In this document: one piece after another, positions 53,175-61,537 of the stretch
Numbering within the stretch: the stretch's first letter is position 1
How the letters are laid out: each line of letters starts with the position of its first letter
NCBI GenBank assembly: GCA_015058655.1
Contig: SVBX01000012.1
Location: forward strand, 29,086 to 93,085
DNA length: 64,000 bases
From: Pseudoselenomonas ruminantium
Lineage (GTDB): Bacteria > Bacillota > Negativicutes > Selenomonadales > Selenomonadaceae
Direction of reading: 5' to 3'
Translations under genes and position numbers: made by a program
The notes under the pieces: model-generated
Told to the model about the DNA's origin: nothing
Database searches by the model: none
What the model saw: only the letters and a program-made list of their open reading frames with translations

Positions 53175-54062
53175 CTACTTTTTTGCCAGCCGCTGTCTCA
53201 TAGATTCATACATGAGAATGGAACCTGCCACCGAGGCATTGAGGGAATTGATGCGTCCCACCATGGGCATCCTGACGACAAAATCGCAGGCCTCCTTGGT
53301 AAGGCGTCCCATGCCCCGGCCCTCGCTGCCCACCACCAGTACCAGGGCACCAGTGAGGTCAGCTTCGTTATATGCCTGGGCACCGTCCATGTCAGCCCCT
53401 GCCACCCAGAAGCCCTTTTCCTTCAAGGCTTTCAGCGTCTGGGCAATATTGCCGATGCGCACCACAGGCACATATTCGATGGCTCCGGCGGAGGTCTTGG
53501 CTACGGTGGCGTTGAGGGGCACACTGCGATGCTTGGGAATCAGCACCCCATGGACGCCAGTGGCATCAGCCGTACGCAGGAGCGCCCCCAGATTGTGAGG
53601 ATCCTCCAGTTCGTCCAAGAGCAGCAGGAAGGGAGGCTCTCCCTTTTCCTCTGCTGCCCGCAAAACATCATCCAGCTCTGCATACTCCACGGGAGCCACA
53701 TAGGCCAGCACTCCCTGATGGCGGTGCCCCGCTGCTATAGACTCTATCTTGCTGCGCTCCACGAACTGGCAGATGATTTTCCGCTCCTTGGCCAGGTTCA
53801 TGATTTCAGAGGCAAAGGTCTCCCTGTCCCCTTCGGCCAGCAGAATCTTGTTGATGCCACGGCCTGACTTCAAGGCTTCCGTCACCGCATTGCGGCCCAC
53901 CAGCACATCATCGGGCAGTTCCTGTGGTTCCACCCGTGGCTTCACAGGCTTTTGCACGGGTCTTTCCCTGCGGGGCCTGTCATTCTTGGCAGGGAAGGAT
54001 TTCCTCTCCCCGCTCCTGGCGGCCTTGCGTCCGCCGTCTCTTTTCTTATCCTGCTCTTTCAT
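53175..54062 (-). CDS. rlmB: 23S rRNA 2'-O-ribose methyltransferase RlmB/TrmH family
   Basis: A 295-aa SPOUT methyltransferase. A 45-residue basic, Arg/Lys/Pro-rich tail leads into the L30e-like substrate domain (about 52-130; LVGRNAVTEALKSGRGINKI) and the knotted catalytic domain (about 140-290). Motifs 1-3 are visible as LDELEDPHNLGALLRTADAT, LVVGSEGRGM and VGRINSLNASVAGSILMYE. It methylates a guanosine in 23S rRNA (family knowledge). It follows thyX after 9 bp. Confidence 0.92.
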   Translation of the reverse strand: MKEQDKKRDGGRKAARSGERKSFPAKNDRPRRERPVQKPVKPRVEPQELPDDVLVGRNAVTEALKSGRGINKILLAEGDRETFASEIMNLAKERKIICQFVERSKIESIAAGHRHQGVLAYVAPVEYAELDDVLRAAEEKGEPPFLLLLDELEDPHNLGALLRTADATGVHGVLIPKHRSVPLNATVAKTSAGAIEYVPVVRIGNIAQTLKALKEKGFWVAGADMDGAQAYNEADLTGALVLVVGSEGRGMGRLTKEACDFVVRMPMVGRINSLNASVAGSILMYESMRQRLAKK

Positions 54063-54071
54063 AGTGCTGCC

Positions 54072-54761
54072 TCAATCCTCACGCAGTTTCATCATCTCAG
54101 CGAATTTGCCGCAGGCCAGTTCCCCCTCCGGGCAGCGGCCCGTGTTCACGCAGGAAGCCCCGGCATTGTGGAACAGGGTAGGTGCTACCTTCTTCACCTC
54201 AGCCAGCATTTTGTAGGCCATATCCCGGATTTCCCACTGGGCCCGGTTGCAGCAACGCAGGTTGAAGAAGTGCAGCAGGGTGCGGGCGTTCATGGTCACC
54301 AGGATCTTGGTCTCGGCTGCGTTGGCCAGCACATAGCGGGCGTCTTCCTTGGGAATGCCCATTTCCACCAGGTCATCATAGGCACTGCGAATCTCGGAGA
54401 GCAGCTTGTCAAATCGCTCCTTGGCCACAGGATTTGCCTCGATGGTAGGCGGCGTGATGTACTGGAAGCCGTGAGCAGCCACATAGCGCTGAGACTGCTG
54501 GTCGTAGGAGGCAATGCGATGGCGTACCAGCTGATGGGTCAGCACCCGGCTGACCCCCTCGATGCCAAAGGTGAAGGAAACATGCTCAATGGTAGAAGCA
54601 TGGCCTAGCGCCACCATCTTCTTCACCATCTTCTGCACCTGTTCCTCTGAAAGCCGTTCGCTGAGCTCCTCGGCTCCTGTTGCCGAGTAGCAGAGACGGG
54701 CGGCCATAGCCACCACCCGCTCAGGCTCCGGGGTGTACTCCAGTAGTTTTACTTTGATCAT
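54072..54761 (-). CDS. thyX: Flavin-dependent thymidylate synthase ThyX
   Basis: A 229-aa FAD enzyme making dTMP from dUMP with methylenetetrahydrofolate and NADPH. The ThyX motif [15 protein letters not shown] (RHRxxSxxxxSxR, about 79-91) is perfect, and [19 protein letters not shown] and [14 protein letters not shown] segments are present. Its insertion between mrnC and rlmB occurs in several clostridial and Negativicutes genomes. AGGAG lies upstream of the ATG. Confidence 0.96.
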   Translation of the reverse strand: MIKVKLLEYTPEPERVVAMAARLCYSATGAEELSERLSEEQVQKMVKKMVALGHASTIEHVSFTFGIEGVSRVLTHQLVRHRIASYDQQSQRYVAAHGFQYITPPTIEANPVAKERFDKLLSEIRSAYDDLVEMGIPKEDARYVLANAAETKILVTMNARTLLHFFNLRCCNRAQWEIRDMAYKMLAEVKKVAPTLFHNAGASCVNTGRCPEGELACGKFAEMMKLRED

Positions 54762-54779
54762 CTATCCAAAAATCTCCTG

Positions 54780-55271
54780 TCAATCTTTCTTTTCCTGAAT
54801 CTCCTGCATCATGGCCCGGGAGATGATTTTGAAGGCCGCCTCGGCTATTTCATACAGGCGCTCATGCTGCTCTGTAAGGTAAAGGCTGCCCAGCAGAGCC
54901 TCAAAGCCTGTACTGGCATGGTACTCCGCCACGCTGGCACTGCGGGGAGCATGGCTCTTGGCATTGCGGCCCCGGCGATAAATGCCTTTTTCCTCCTCCG
55001 TGAGCATTTCCTCTATGCCCTGGTAAGCCCTGCACTGCCACACGGCAGAAACAATCTGGGCGCTGAAGGAGTGGAGGGCCTGCACCTTGCCCTGCTCATA
55101 GGAGAGCAGACGAGTGCGGACGAAAAGGTGGAAATATGCATCCCCCACATAGGCCAGCACCAGGGGATTAAGCTGCTTCACATCTACAGCTTCATACTTC
55201 TGCCTGACGCCCCCTGCCCCATCGGGCTGGAACATCATATCCACCAACATCTTGAAATGATCGAACTTCAT
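54780..55271 (-). CDS. mrnC: Mini-ribonuclease III
   Basis: A 163-aa stand-alone RNase III catalytic domain without a dsRNA-binding domain. Family features are NPLVLAYVGDAYFHLFVRTR, the RRGRNAKSHAPRSASVAEYH stretch and ASTGFEALLGSLYL with catalytic Glu and Asp. It matures 23S rRNA ends in Bacillus. I chose the ATG at 55271, which overlaps the cysS stop as ATGA, over an upstream start 4 codons away. Confidence 0.94.
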   Translation of the reverse strand: MKFDHFKMLVDMMFQPDGAGGVRQKYEAVDVKQLNPLVLAYVGDAYFHLFVRTRLLSYEQGKVQALHSFSAQIVSAVWQCRAYQGIEEMLTEEEKGIYRRGRNAKSHAPRSASVAEYHASTGFEALLGSLYLTEQHERLYEIAEAAFKIISRAMMQEIQEKKD

Positions 55272-56698
55272 GCTTTCTTCCACCGCACTCCGTTCTTGGT
55301 ATCTTCCAGAACCACACCGGCCTCTTTCAGCTCGTCACGGATCCTGTCCGCCATGGCCCAGTTCTTTTCCTTGCGGGCATCCTGGCGCAGGCCGATGATG
55401 ATGTTCATCAGCTTGTCAGTCAGGCCGTCATCCTCTGCAGCTTCCTGCTGCTCGAAAATGCCGATGATGCCCGCCATATCCTCATAGACCTTGGCCGCCT
55501 GGGCAAAGCCAGCCTTGTCAAACTCAGCCTTGCCATCGCTTACAGCCTGATAGTATATGTTGATTTCCTTGGACAGGGCAAAGAGCTGGCTGATAGCCAG
55601 CGCCGTATTGAAATCGTCCTCCATGGCCTCGTCAAAGGCCTGCCAAAGAGCTTGAGCCTTCTCTGCCAAATCCTTGGCGCTCTCACCTGCTCCATCCCTG
55701 CCGCGAAGTTCCTCTATATACTCGCGGGTATTCTGGAGCCTGCCCAGGCTGGTCTGAGCCTCTATCAGGCGCTCCTCGCTGAAATCAAGCGGGCTTCTGT
55801 AGTGGGTCTGGAGGATGAAGAAGCGCACCACCTCGCCGGGGTATTTCTTCAGGATATCCTTCACCGTGAAGAAATTGCCCTTAGACTTGGACATCTTCTC
55901 ATCATTGATGGTGATGAAACCATTGTGGAGCCAATACTGGGCAAAGCTGTGCTCATCCTTCAGGCAGGCCTGGGACTGGGCAATCTCATTCTCATGGTGA
56001 GGGAAAATCAAGTCGCTGCCGCCACCGTGGAAGTCGAATTTCTCTCCCAGATACTTCAGGGACATGGTGGAGCACTCGATGTGCCAGCCGGGGCGTCCCT
56101 TGCCCCAGGGGCTGTCCCAGGCAGGCTCTCCGGGCTTGGCAGCTTTCCACAAAGCAAAATCCATGGGATGATGCTTGCGGGTGTCCACCTCAATGCGGGC
56201 ACCGGCCTGCATATCTTCCAGCTTGCGACCGCTGAGCTTGCCATAGCCGGCGAACTTCTCCACGCTGTAGAACACATCGCCATTGTCCAGGGCATAGGCG
56301 AAGCCGGTATCCACCAGCTTCTGCACCATGGCCACGATATCTGCCATTGTCTCGCTGACCCGGGGATAAATATCTGCATGGCGCACATTCAATGCGTCCA
56401 TGGACTCGAAGTAGGACTTGATATACCTGTCGGAAATATCCTTACAGGTCACGCCTTCCTTGTTAGCAGTGTTGATGATTTTGTCATCCACATCGGTGAA
56501 ATTCTGGATATATTTCACCTGCAAGCCATGACGAGCGAAGAAGCGTCGAATCACATCCCAAGTCACAAAAGGACGGGCGTTGCCAATATGCGGGTCATTA
56601 TATGGGGTCACGCCACAGCAATAAATGCTGACTTCCCCTTCCTTCAAGGGCTTGAATTCTTCTTTCTGTCTGCTGAGTGTATTATAGACTTTAAGCAT
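55268..56698 (-). CDS. cysS: Cysteinyl-tRNA synthetase
   Basis: A 476-aa class I synthetase for tRNA-Cys. The zinc site begins CGVTPYNDPHIGNARPF, which also contains the HIGH-type motif; WHIECSTMS supplies another zinc ligand and DEKMSKSKGNFFTV is the KMSKS loop (about 260). A C-terminal helical DALR-type domain follows. GGAGG lies 5 nt upstream of the ATG at 56698. It leads the cysS-mrnC-thyX-rlmB operon. No T-box is visible upstream. Confidence 0.97.
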   Translation of the reverse strand: MLKVYNTLSRQKEEFKPLKEGEVSIYCCGVTPYNDPHIGNARPFVTWDVIRRFFARHGLQVKYIQNFTDVDDKIINTANKEGVTCKDISDRYIKSYFESMDALNVRHADIYPRVSETMADIVAMVQKLVDTGFAYALDNGDVFYSVEKFAGYGKLSGRKLEDMQAGARIEVDTRKHHPMDFALWKAAKPGEPAWDSPWGKGRPGWHIECSTMSLKYLGEKFDFHGGGSDLIFPHHENEIAQSQACLKDEHSFAQYWLHNGFITINDEKMSKSKGNFFTVKDILKKYPGEVVRFFILQTHYRSPLDFSEERLIEAQTSLGRLQNTREYIEELRGRDGAGESAKDLAEKAQALWQAFDEAMEDDFNTALAISQLFALSKEINIYYQAVSDGKAEFDKAGFAQAAKVYEDMAGIIGIFEQQEAAEDDGLTDKLMNIIIGLRQDARKEKNWAMADRIRDELKEAGVVLEDTKNGVRWKKA

Positions 56699-56789
56699 AA
56701 CTTCCTCCAATAGTCATAAACTTGATACCGTACAAAATCACATAGTCACCATTTTACCATAAAATAAAAATTTTAACCAAGAAAAATGG

Positions 56790-56818
56790 CATGGGACTCA
56801 GCGTGAAAACGCTGCATG
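56790..56818 (-). terminator. Terminator of hflX
   Basis: CAGCGT-GAAA-ACGCTG (56799-56814) is a perfect hairpin, extended by outer CATG/CATG arms. The minus strand continues CCATTTTTCTT. It lies between hflX and cysS. Confidence 0.6.
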
Positions 56819-56848
56819 TCTGCAAGAAAATCTCAAATATGGCATTTG

Positions 56849-58654
56849 CTAGCCTTGATCCTTCAGACGATATTTCAAGAAATTATCTTTTTCCGACAGT
56901 GGCAGTCGTACTTCCAAATTCGTGCCAGCCTCTTCATAAGATGTCTCCACCACGGCATTCAGCTTGTGCAGCCTGGTCACTGCCGCACCTTCATCATAGG
57001 GTATCAGAAGGGTCATGCGCACTTGCCTTTCCCTGAAATAACCTTCTATGCATCGTTGCAAGGCATCAAGATTATCCCCTGTCATAGCTGAGATGAATAC
57101 GCCCCCCCAGCCATGATGCAAGCGTTCTCTTACATGGGGATTATCCAACAAATCCGACTTGTTGAAGACATAAAGCACTGGCTTGTCATCTGCCTTCAGT
57201 TCTTTCAGGACTGCCACCACTGCCTCAATCTGGGCTTCTACATTCTCATTGCTGCAGTCAACCACATGGAGCAGCAAGTCCGCCTCCTGCACTTCCTCCA
57301 AGGTTGCCCGGAACGCCTTGACCAGAGTATGAGGCAATTTCTGGATAAAGCCTACTGTATCCGTCAGCAGTATTTCCTGCTTTTCCGGCAACTGCAGATA
57401 ACGAGTAGTGGTATCCAGGGTGGCAAAGAGCTTGTCTTCGGCAAAAACCTTGGAGCCCGTAAGCTTATTGAGCAGCGTGGACTTGCCCGCATTAGTGTAC
57501 CCGACCAGAGCCACCAAAGGAATCTGCGACTCCTTGCGACGCTCACGATGCAGGCTGCGGCTTTTCTTCATGCCTTCAATCTGCTCTTCGATGTCATGGA
57601 TTTTGCTGTAAATGCGCCGCCTGTCCACTTCCAACTTAGTTTCGCCAGGGCCGCGGGTACCGATTCCTCCGCCCAGACGGGAGAGAACCAATCCCTGACC
57701 AGTGAGCCGGGGCAGGTTGTAGCGCAACTGTGCCAGCTCCACCTGCATCTTTCCTTCCCGTGACCTGGCCCGTTGGGCAAAGATATCCAGAATCAAAGCC
57801 GTGCGGTCAATGACCTTTACCCCCAGCAGCCGTTCCAGGTTATGCTGCTGGGAAGGAGTCAATTCATCGTCCAGGATCAAAAGGGTTGCCTCCAGATTCT
57901 GAATCTCCATGGCCAGCTCATTAACCTTCCCCTTGCCCAAGAAAAAGGCCGCATCTGGCTTTTCTTTTCGCTGGGTAAAGGCTCCCACCACCTTGGCCCC
58001 TGCTGTATCCGCCAGTCTCTTCAGCTCCTCCATAGACTCCTCAATGGGCCAGATGCTACCGTGACATTCCACCCCGGCCAGAATGGCTCGCTCCATCTCA
58101 TCTTCGGTAGCTTTCGTACTTTGCGCCGCCAGTTTCTTATTGACCACCGTCACCAGGAAGTTGAGATTTATCTGGCTCAGCATCTTATCTTCCATCGGGC
58201 CGTACTGAGTCAGCATCTGAGTGCCGTCTTCGCTGGTTTCTCCCGAAAAGAAGCCCAGGCAGGCAAGGATCCTGCTCTCCTTGCGGCCAATGGCTGCCAT
58301 GCAGTCAAAGCGCAATCGGCGCAGGGAGGACAGGTCTGGAGCACTGAGCCGAACATCCCCACCGGGATGTGTATGTATGCAGCGTACGCCCGATAAGCGC
58401 AGAGCCGAGCGCGTCTTTTGCTTGAACTCCGGCAGATCCACCGTAACCGTATCCCCCAATGACACCTGCTCCACCTTGCCTTGACGATTCAGGTACACCG
58501 CCACTTCTCTGCCAGTATCCTCGGTAATGGAAAGCATCTCCTCGTTGAGCTCCCTGGTGGAAATCTGCCCAATAGGCACTTTCAGCTCATAAAGAGCCTT
58601 CAGCTTTTCCAGCACATAGGTTTTGATATTGGTCAAATCGCCATTGACTTGCAT
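56849..58654 (-). CDS. hflX: HflX-family GTPase with N-terminal JAMM-motif domain
   Basis: A 601-aa protein, about 180 residues longer than typical HflX. The extra N-terminal domain carries CIHTHPGGDVRLSAPDLSS: His94, His96, Pro97, Ser104 and Asp107 with spacing HxHPx6SxxD, and Glu50 in REVAVYLN, the complete JAMM/MPN+ metal motif also found in RadC. From about 195 come the HflX N-domain (FFLGKGKVNELA), the coiled hinge (GPGETKLEVDRRRI) and the G domain (378-545) with GYTNAGKST (385-393), DTVG and NKSD. HflX splits stalled ribosomes (family knowledge); peptidase activity is inference. AAAGGA lies 8 nt upstream of the ATG. Confidence 0.92.
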   Translation of the reverse strand: MQVNGDLTNIKTYVLEKLKALYELKVPIGQISTRELNEEMLSITEDTGREVAVYLNRQGKVEQVSLGDTVTVDLPEFKQKTRSALRLSGVRCIHTHPGGDVRLSAPDLSSLRRLRFDCMAAIGRKESRILACLGFFSGETSEDGTQMLTQYGPMEDKMLSQINLNFLVTVVNKKLAAQSTKATEDEMERAILAGVECHGSIWPIEESMEELKRLADTAGAKVVGAFTQRKEKPDAAFFLGKGKVNELAMEIQNLEATLLILDDELTPSQQHNLERLLGVKVIDRTALILDIFAQRARSREGKMQVELAQLRYNLPRLTGQGLVLSRLGGGIGTRGPGETKLEVDRRRIYSKIHDIEEQIEGMKKSRSLHRERRKESQIPLVALVGYTNAGKSTLLNKLTGSKVFAEDKLFATLDTTTRYLQLPEKQEILLTDTVGFIQKLPHTLVKAFRATLEEVQEADLLLHVVDCSNENVEAQIEAVVAVLKELKADDKPVLYVFNKSDLLDNPHVRERLHHGWGGVFISAMTGDNLDALQRCIEGYFRERQVRMTLLIPYDEGAAVTRLHKLNAVVETSYEEAGTNLEVRLPLSEKDNFLKYRLKDQG

Positions 58655-58788
58655 ACTTTTTTCCTTTCAGCCGCGGTATCTACTATACCTGTGCAGCCAT
58701 AAAATTTGACGGTCCATGCTTTTGCAAGAAGCACCGCATAATGCTGATACAAACTGCTGCTATGCCCAACTGGACCTTCAACGCAATT

Positions 58789-58827
58789 AATCCGCGAAGT
58801 CCCTTGGTTCAGGGAATTTCGCGGATT
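58789..58827 (-). terminator. Hairpin terminator of aroE
   Basis: AATCCGCGAA (58789-58798) and TTCGCGGATT (58818-58827) pair, with inner CCCT/AGGG. The minus strand lacks a strong T-run after the stem, so its strength is uncertain. It lies between aroE and hflX. Confidence 0.6.
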
Positions 58828-58886
58828 TCCAGCATCAGCCTGGTGCTGTCAAAGGAGCTGCCACTTTGCCGTGGAGCTGCTGATAT

Positions 58887-59747
58887 TCATCTCTTGGAGA
58901 GTTCTTCCCTCAAAGCACGGCACATGCAGTCTGCGTCCGGCTCGATTCCCGTCCACAGTTGCAGGGCTGCTGCCCCCTGTCCTGCCAGCATGGCTTCACC
59001 GTTCTGAACCTGACAGCCATGCTCCCTGGCCTCACGCAGGAAGCGTGTCTCAGCTGGAGTGTAGATTATATCATATACGAAAGCAGAAGACTTCACCAGT
59101 TCCCATTCAACAGACGGAGCTTCCTCCACCTTAGGAGTCATGCCCAAGGGCGTGGTATTCACCAGAATATCTGCCGTGGAGAGCGCTGCCTTATAGCCTT
59201 CACTGTCAAAAGTGCAGACAGTGATTTCTGCTTCGGCGCGGCTCCTGAATTCTGCTGCCAAGGCTTCTCCCTTATCCCTGTTGCGCACGACAAGGGTAAC
59301 GGCTGCGGCGCCTTCCCGCAAAAGTCCCCAGAGCACCGCCCTGGCAGCGCCGCCTGCTCCCAGCAGCAAGGCTCTTGCGCCAGCCAGCTTGATGCCCCTG
59401 GCCTTGAGAGGGCTTAAAAAGCCCAGCACATCAGTGTTGTACCCCTTGAGCCTGCCGCCATCATTCACCACGGTATTCACCGCCCCGATAACAGCAGCAT
59501 CCTCGTCTATCTCATCCAGCAAAGGCATGATGGCCCGCTTGTGGGGAATGGTCACATTCCAGCCGGAGAAATTCAAGGCTTTCAGCCCCTCCACCGCCTG
59601 GGGCAACTGCTCCGGCTCCACAGGCATGGCCACATAGCTGTAGTCGATGCCAACTTTTTCAATGGCTGCCTGCTGCATGGCAGGAGACAGGGAGTGGGCA
59701 ATGGGCCAACCCATGACCCCCAGATTTTTGGTTTTGCCTGTATTCAT
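58887..59747 (-). CDS. aroE: Shikimate dehydrogenase
   Basis: A 286-aa NADP-dependent enzyme reducing 3-dehydroshikimate to shikimate in aromatic amino-acid synthesis. The shikimate site SLSPAMQQAAIEKVG and NVTIPHKRAIMPLLDEID (catalytic Lys), the nucleotide fold LLLGAGGAARAVLWGLL and the conserved NTTPLGMTP are present. GAGGTG lies upstream of the ATG. It follows pncB after 9 bp, so they are probably cotranscribed. Confidence 0.95.
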   Translation of the reverse strand: MNTGKTKNLGVMGWPIAHSLSPAMQQAAIEKVGIDYSYVAMPVEPEQLPQAVEGLKALNFSGWNVTIPHKRAIMPLLDEIDEDAAVIGAVNTVVNDGGRLKGYNTDVLGFLSPLKARGIKLAGARALLLGAGGAARAVLWGLLREGAAAVTLVVRNRDKGEALAAEFRSRAEAEITVCTFDSEGYKAALSTADILVNTTPLGMTPKVEEAPSVEWELVKSSAFVYDIIYTPAETRFLREAREHGCQVQNGEAMLAGQGAAALQLWTGIEPDADCMCRALREELSKR

Positions 59748-59756
59748 AGGATCACC

Positions 59757-61217
59757 TCAGCCATGCTGCTTGCGAGTCTCGGACAAAAGTTCCATCTTCA
59801 TTTCATAATAATCCGGAGTCATATCCAGATAGTGACGGTGAGGATTCTCGAAGCGCTGTTCCTCTTCCCAGATTTCATCCTTCAGCTGGGCTTTCACATA
59901 ATCGCGAATCTCTCCCAAAGCAGGCAGTTCCTGGGTGCGCTTGCCATCCTGCACATAGAGGCGGCGCAGATTCTTCACCCTGCAGCCTTCAAAATTGCGG
60001 TTCTTCCAGGGTTTCTGGGGGTCCACATAGCGGAAGGGCTGCTCCATGTCAACTTCCTCGCCGCAGACTGCCAGCATATCTGCCACAGCGTGGCCATCCT
60101 TATCGTAGACCCGGTAAAGGTCTTTAAGCCCCGGATTGGTGATTTTCTCCACATTCTCGGACACCTTGATGCGAGGAGAGAAATGTCCGTTCTCACCCAC
60201 CGCCGCCAGCTTGTAAACTGCACCGAAGACCGGCTCGGACTTGGCAGTGATCAGGCGCTCGCCTACGCCGAAGCTGTCAATGCAGGCTCCCTGGGACAGC
60301 AGAGAAGCAATGGTGAACTCGTCCAGGCTGTTGGAGACCACAATCTTGCAATCCTCCAGACCTGCCTCGTCCAGCATCTTGCGCACCCGCTTGGAAAGGT
60401 AAGCCAGGTCGCCGGAATCAATGCGGATGCCCTTGAGCCGCTTGCCCATAGGCTCCAGCACTTCCCTGGCCACGCGGATGGCATTGGGAATGCCGGAGTG
60501 GATGACATCATAAGTATCCACCAGCAACACCGTGCCATCGGGATAATTCTCCGCATAGTGCTTGAAGGCCTCGAACTCATCACCGTAGAACATGACCCAG
60601 CTATGGGCCATGGTGCCGCTAATGGGAATGTCAAACATCTGGCCTGCAGACACGGTGGCAGTCCCCACCACGCCGCCGATATAGGCAGCGCGTGCGCCGT
60701 AGGTAGCAGCATCCATATTGTGGGCCCGGCGGGCACCGAAATCGGACACCGCCCTTCCCTCTCCTGCGGCCTTCACAATGCGGCGGGCCTTGGTGGCAAT
60801 GAGTGACTGGTGGTTGATCTGGGCAAGAATGGCCGTCTCCACCAGCTGGGCATCAATGAGAGAGCCTACTACCGTCAGGATTGGCTCATTGGGGTACATG
60901 ACAGTACCCTCAGGCATGGCGTAGATATCCCCATGAAAACGGAAATCCTTCAGGTAGTTCAAAAAATCTTCCGAGAACATCTGCTGCTGACGGAAGTATT
61001 CAATGTCATCTTCGGAAAAGCGCATATTTTCCACATACTCGATGACCTGCTCCAGTCCGGCAAAGATAGCAAAGCCGCCCCCATCGGGATTCTGCCGGTA
61101 AAACACATCAAAGACCACCTGGGTCTCCGTATCATGGTCATTGAAATAGCCGTTGGCCATGGTCATCTCGTAGAAATCCATCATCATGGAAATATTGCGT
61201 TTATCAAACTGGGTCAT
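59757..61217 (-). CDS. pncB: Nicotinate phosphoribosyltransferase
   Basis: A 486-aa NAPRTase that salvages nicotinate into NAD synthesis. Family features are MMMDFYEMTMANGYF at the N-terminus, VFDVFYRQNPDGGGFAIFAG, the phosphohistidine-type segment SGTMAHSWVMFYGDEFEAF and the PRPP region RIDSGDLAYLSKRVRKMLDE. AAAGGAG precedes the ATG. The leader, 61218-61330, holds a bulged stem-loop at 61245-61276. The gene lies divergent from hypF across 320 bp. Confidence 0.94.
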   Translation of the reverse strand: MTQFDKRNISMMMDFYEMTMANGYFNDHDTETQVVFDVFYRQNPDGGGFAIFAGLEQVIEYVENMRFSEDDIEYFRQQQMFSEDFLNYLKDFRFHGDIYAMPEGTVMYPNEPILTVVGSLIDAQLVETAILAQINHQSLIATKARRIVKAAGEGRAVSDFGARRAHNMDAATYGARAAYIGGVVGTATVSAGQMFDIPISGTMAHSWVMFYGDEFEAFKHYAENYPDGTVLLVDTYDVIHSGIPNAIRVAREVLEPMGKRLKGIRIDSGDLAYLSKRVRKMLDEAGLEDCKIVVSNSLDEFTIASLLSQGACIDSFGVGERLITAKSEPVFGAVYKLAAVGENGHFSPRIKVSENVEKITNPGLKDLYRVYDKDGHAVADMLAVCGEEVDMEQPFRYVDPQKPWKNRNFEGCRVKNLRRLYVQDGKRTQELPALGEIRDYVKAQLKDEIWEEEQRFENPHRHYLDMTPDYYEMKMELLSETRKQHG

Positions 61218-61312
61218 GACAGGCTCCTTTGCTCAAGTGCCCATAAAGGAGACACGATACTGCCTGTGCTCCCTTTTGGTTATACATCGTCCAATAAAAC
61301 TTACAGGTTTTA

Positions 61313-61350
61313 ATTATAACGCCATTGTTCAAATTTTGCCATAGGCAAAA
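61313..61350 (-). promoter_or_regulatory. pncB promoter region with a 7-bp palindrome
   Basis: A perfect -10 TATAAT (61313-61318, minus strand) has only a weak -35 (TGGCAA) at 17 bp. That position overlaps a perfect palindrome, TTTTGCC-ATA-GGCAAAA (61334-61350), a candidate operator for a regulator of NAD salvage. The regulator is not known. Confidence 0.5.
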
Positions 61351-61413
61351 TCTTCCAATCAGCGTTTCAACGAGACGGGAGATATTAACTCGCCAACAGT
61401 TAGTGGTTTGCCG

Positions 61414-61435
61414 CCCCCACTTATGGAAGTGGAGG
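61414..61435 (+). other. Hairpin resembling an IS200/IS605 end
   Basis: CCACTT-ATGG-AAGTGG is a perfect 6-bp stem, extended by flanking CC/GG pairs across one mismatch, and followed by ACATC. Short GC-rich hairpins of this form mark ends of IS200/IS605 elements, but no tnpA or tnpB is present, so this is at most a remnant. Confidence 0.25.
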
Positions 61436-61475
61436 ACATCTTGTACTCGTTATACAACTTCCTAGCCTGTTTGGG

Positions 61476-61504
61476 TAGCTGTATAACGCAAAAGCTAGTA
61501 TAAT
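61476..61504 (+). promoter_or_regulatory. Promoter of hypF with overlapping inverted repeat
   Basis: A perfect -10 TATAAT (61499-61504) follows TAGCTG (61476-61481, weak -35) at 17 bp. The 9-bp inverted repeat CGTTATACA (61448-61456) / TGTATAACG (61480-61488) reaches into the spacer, so a regulator bound there could control hypF. Confidence 0.5.
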
Positions 61505-61537
61505 TGTACGAAAGAAGAAAAAACAGGAGTGAAGCAC

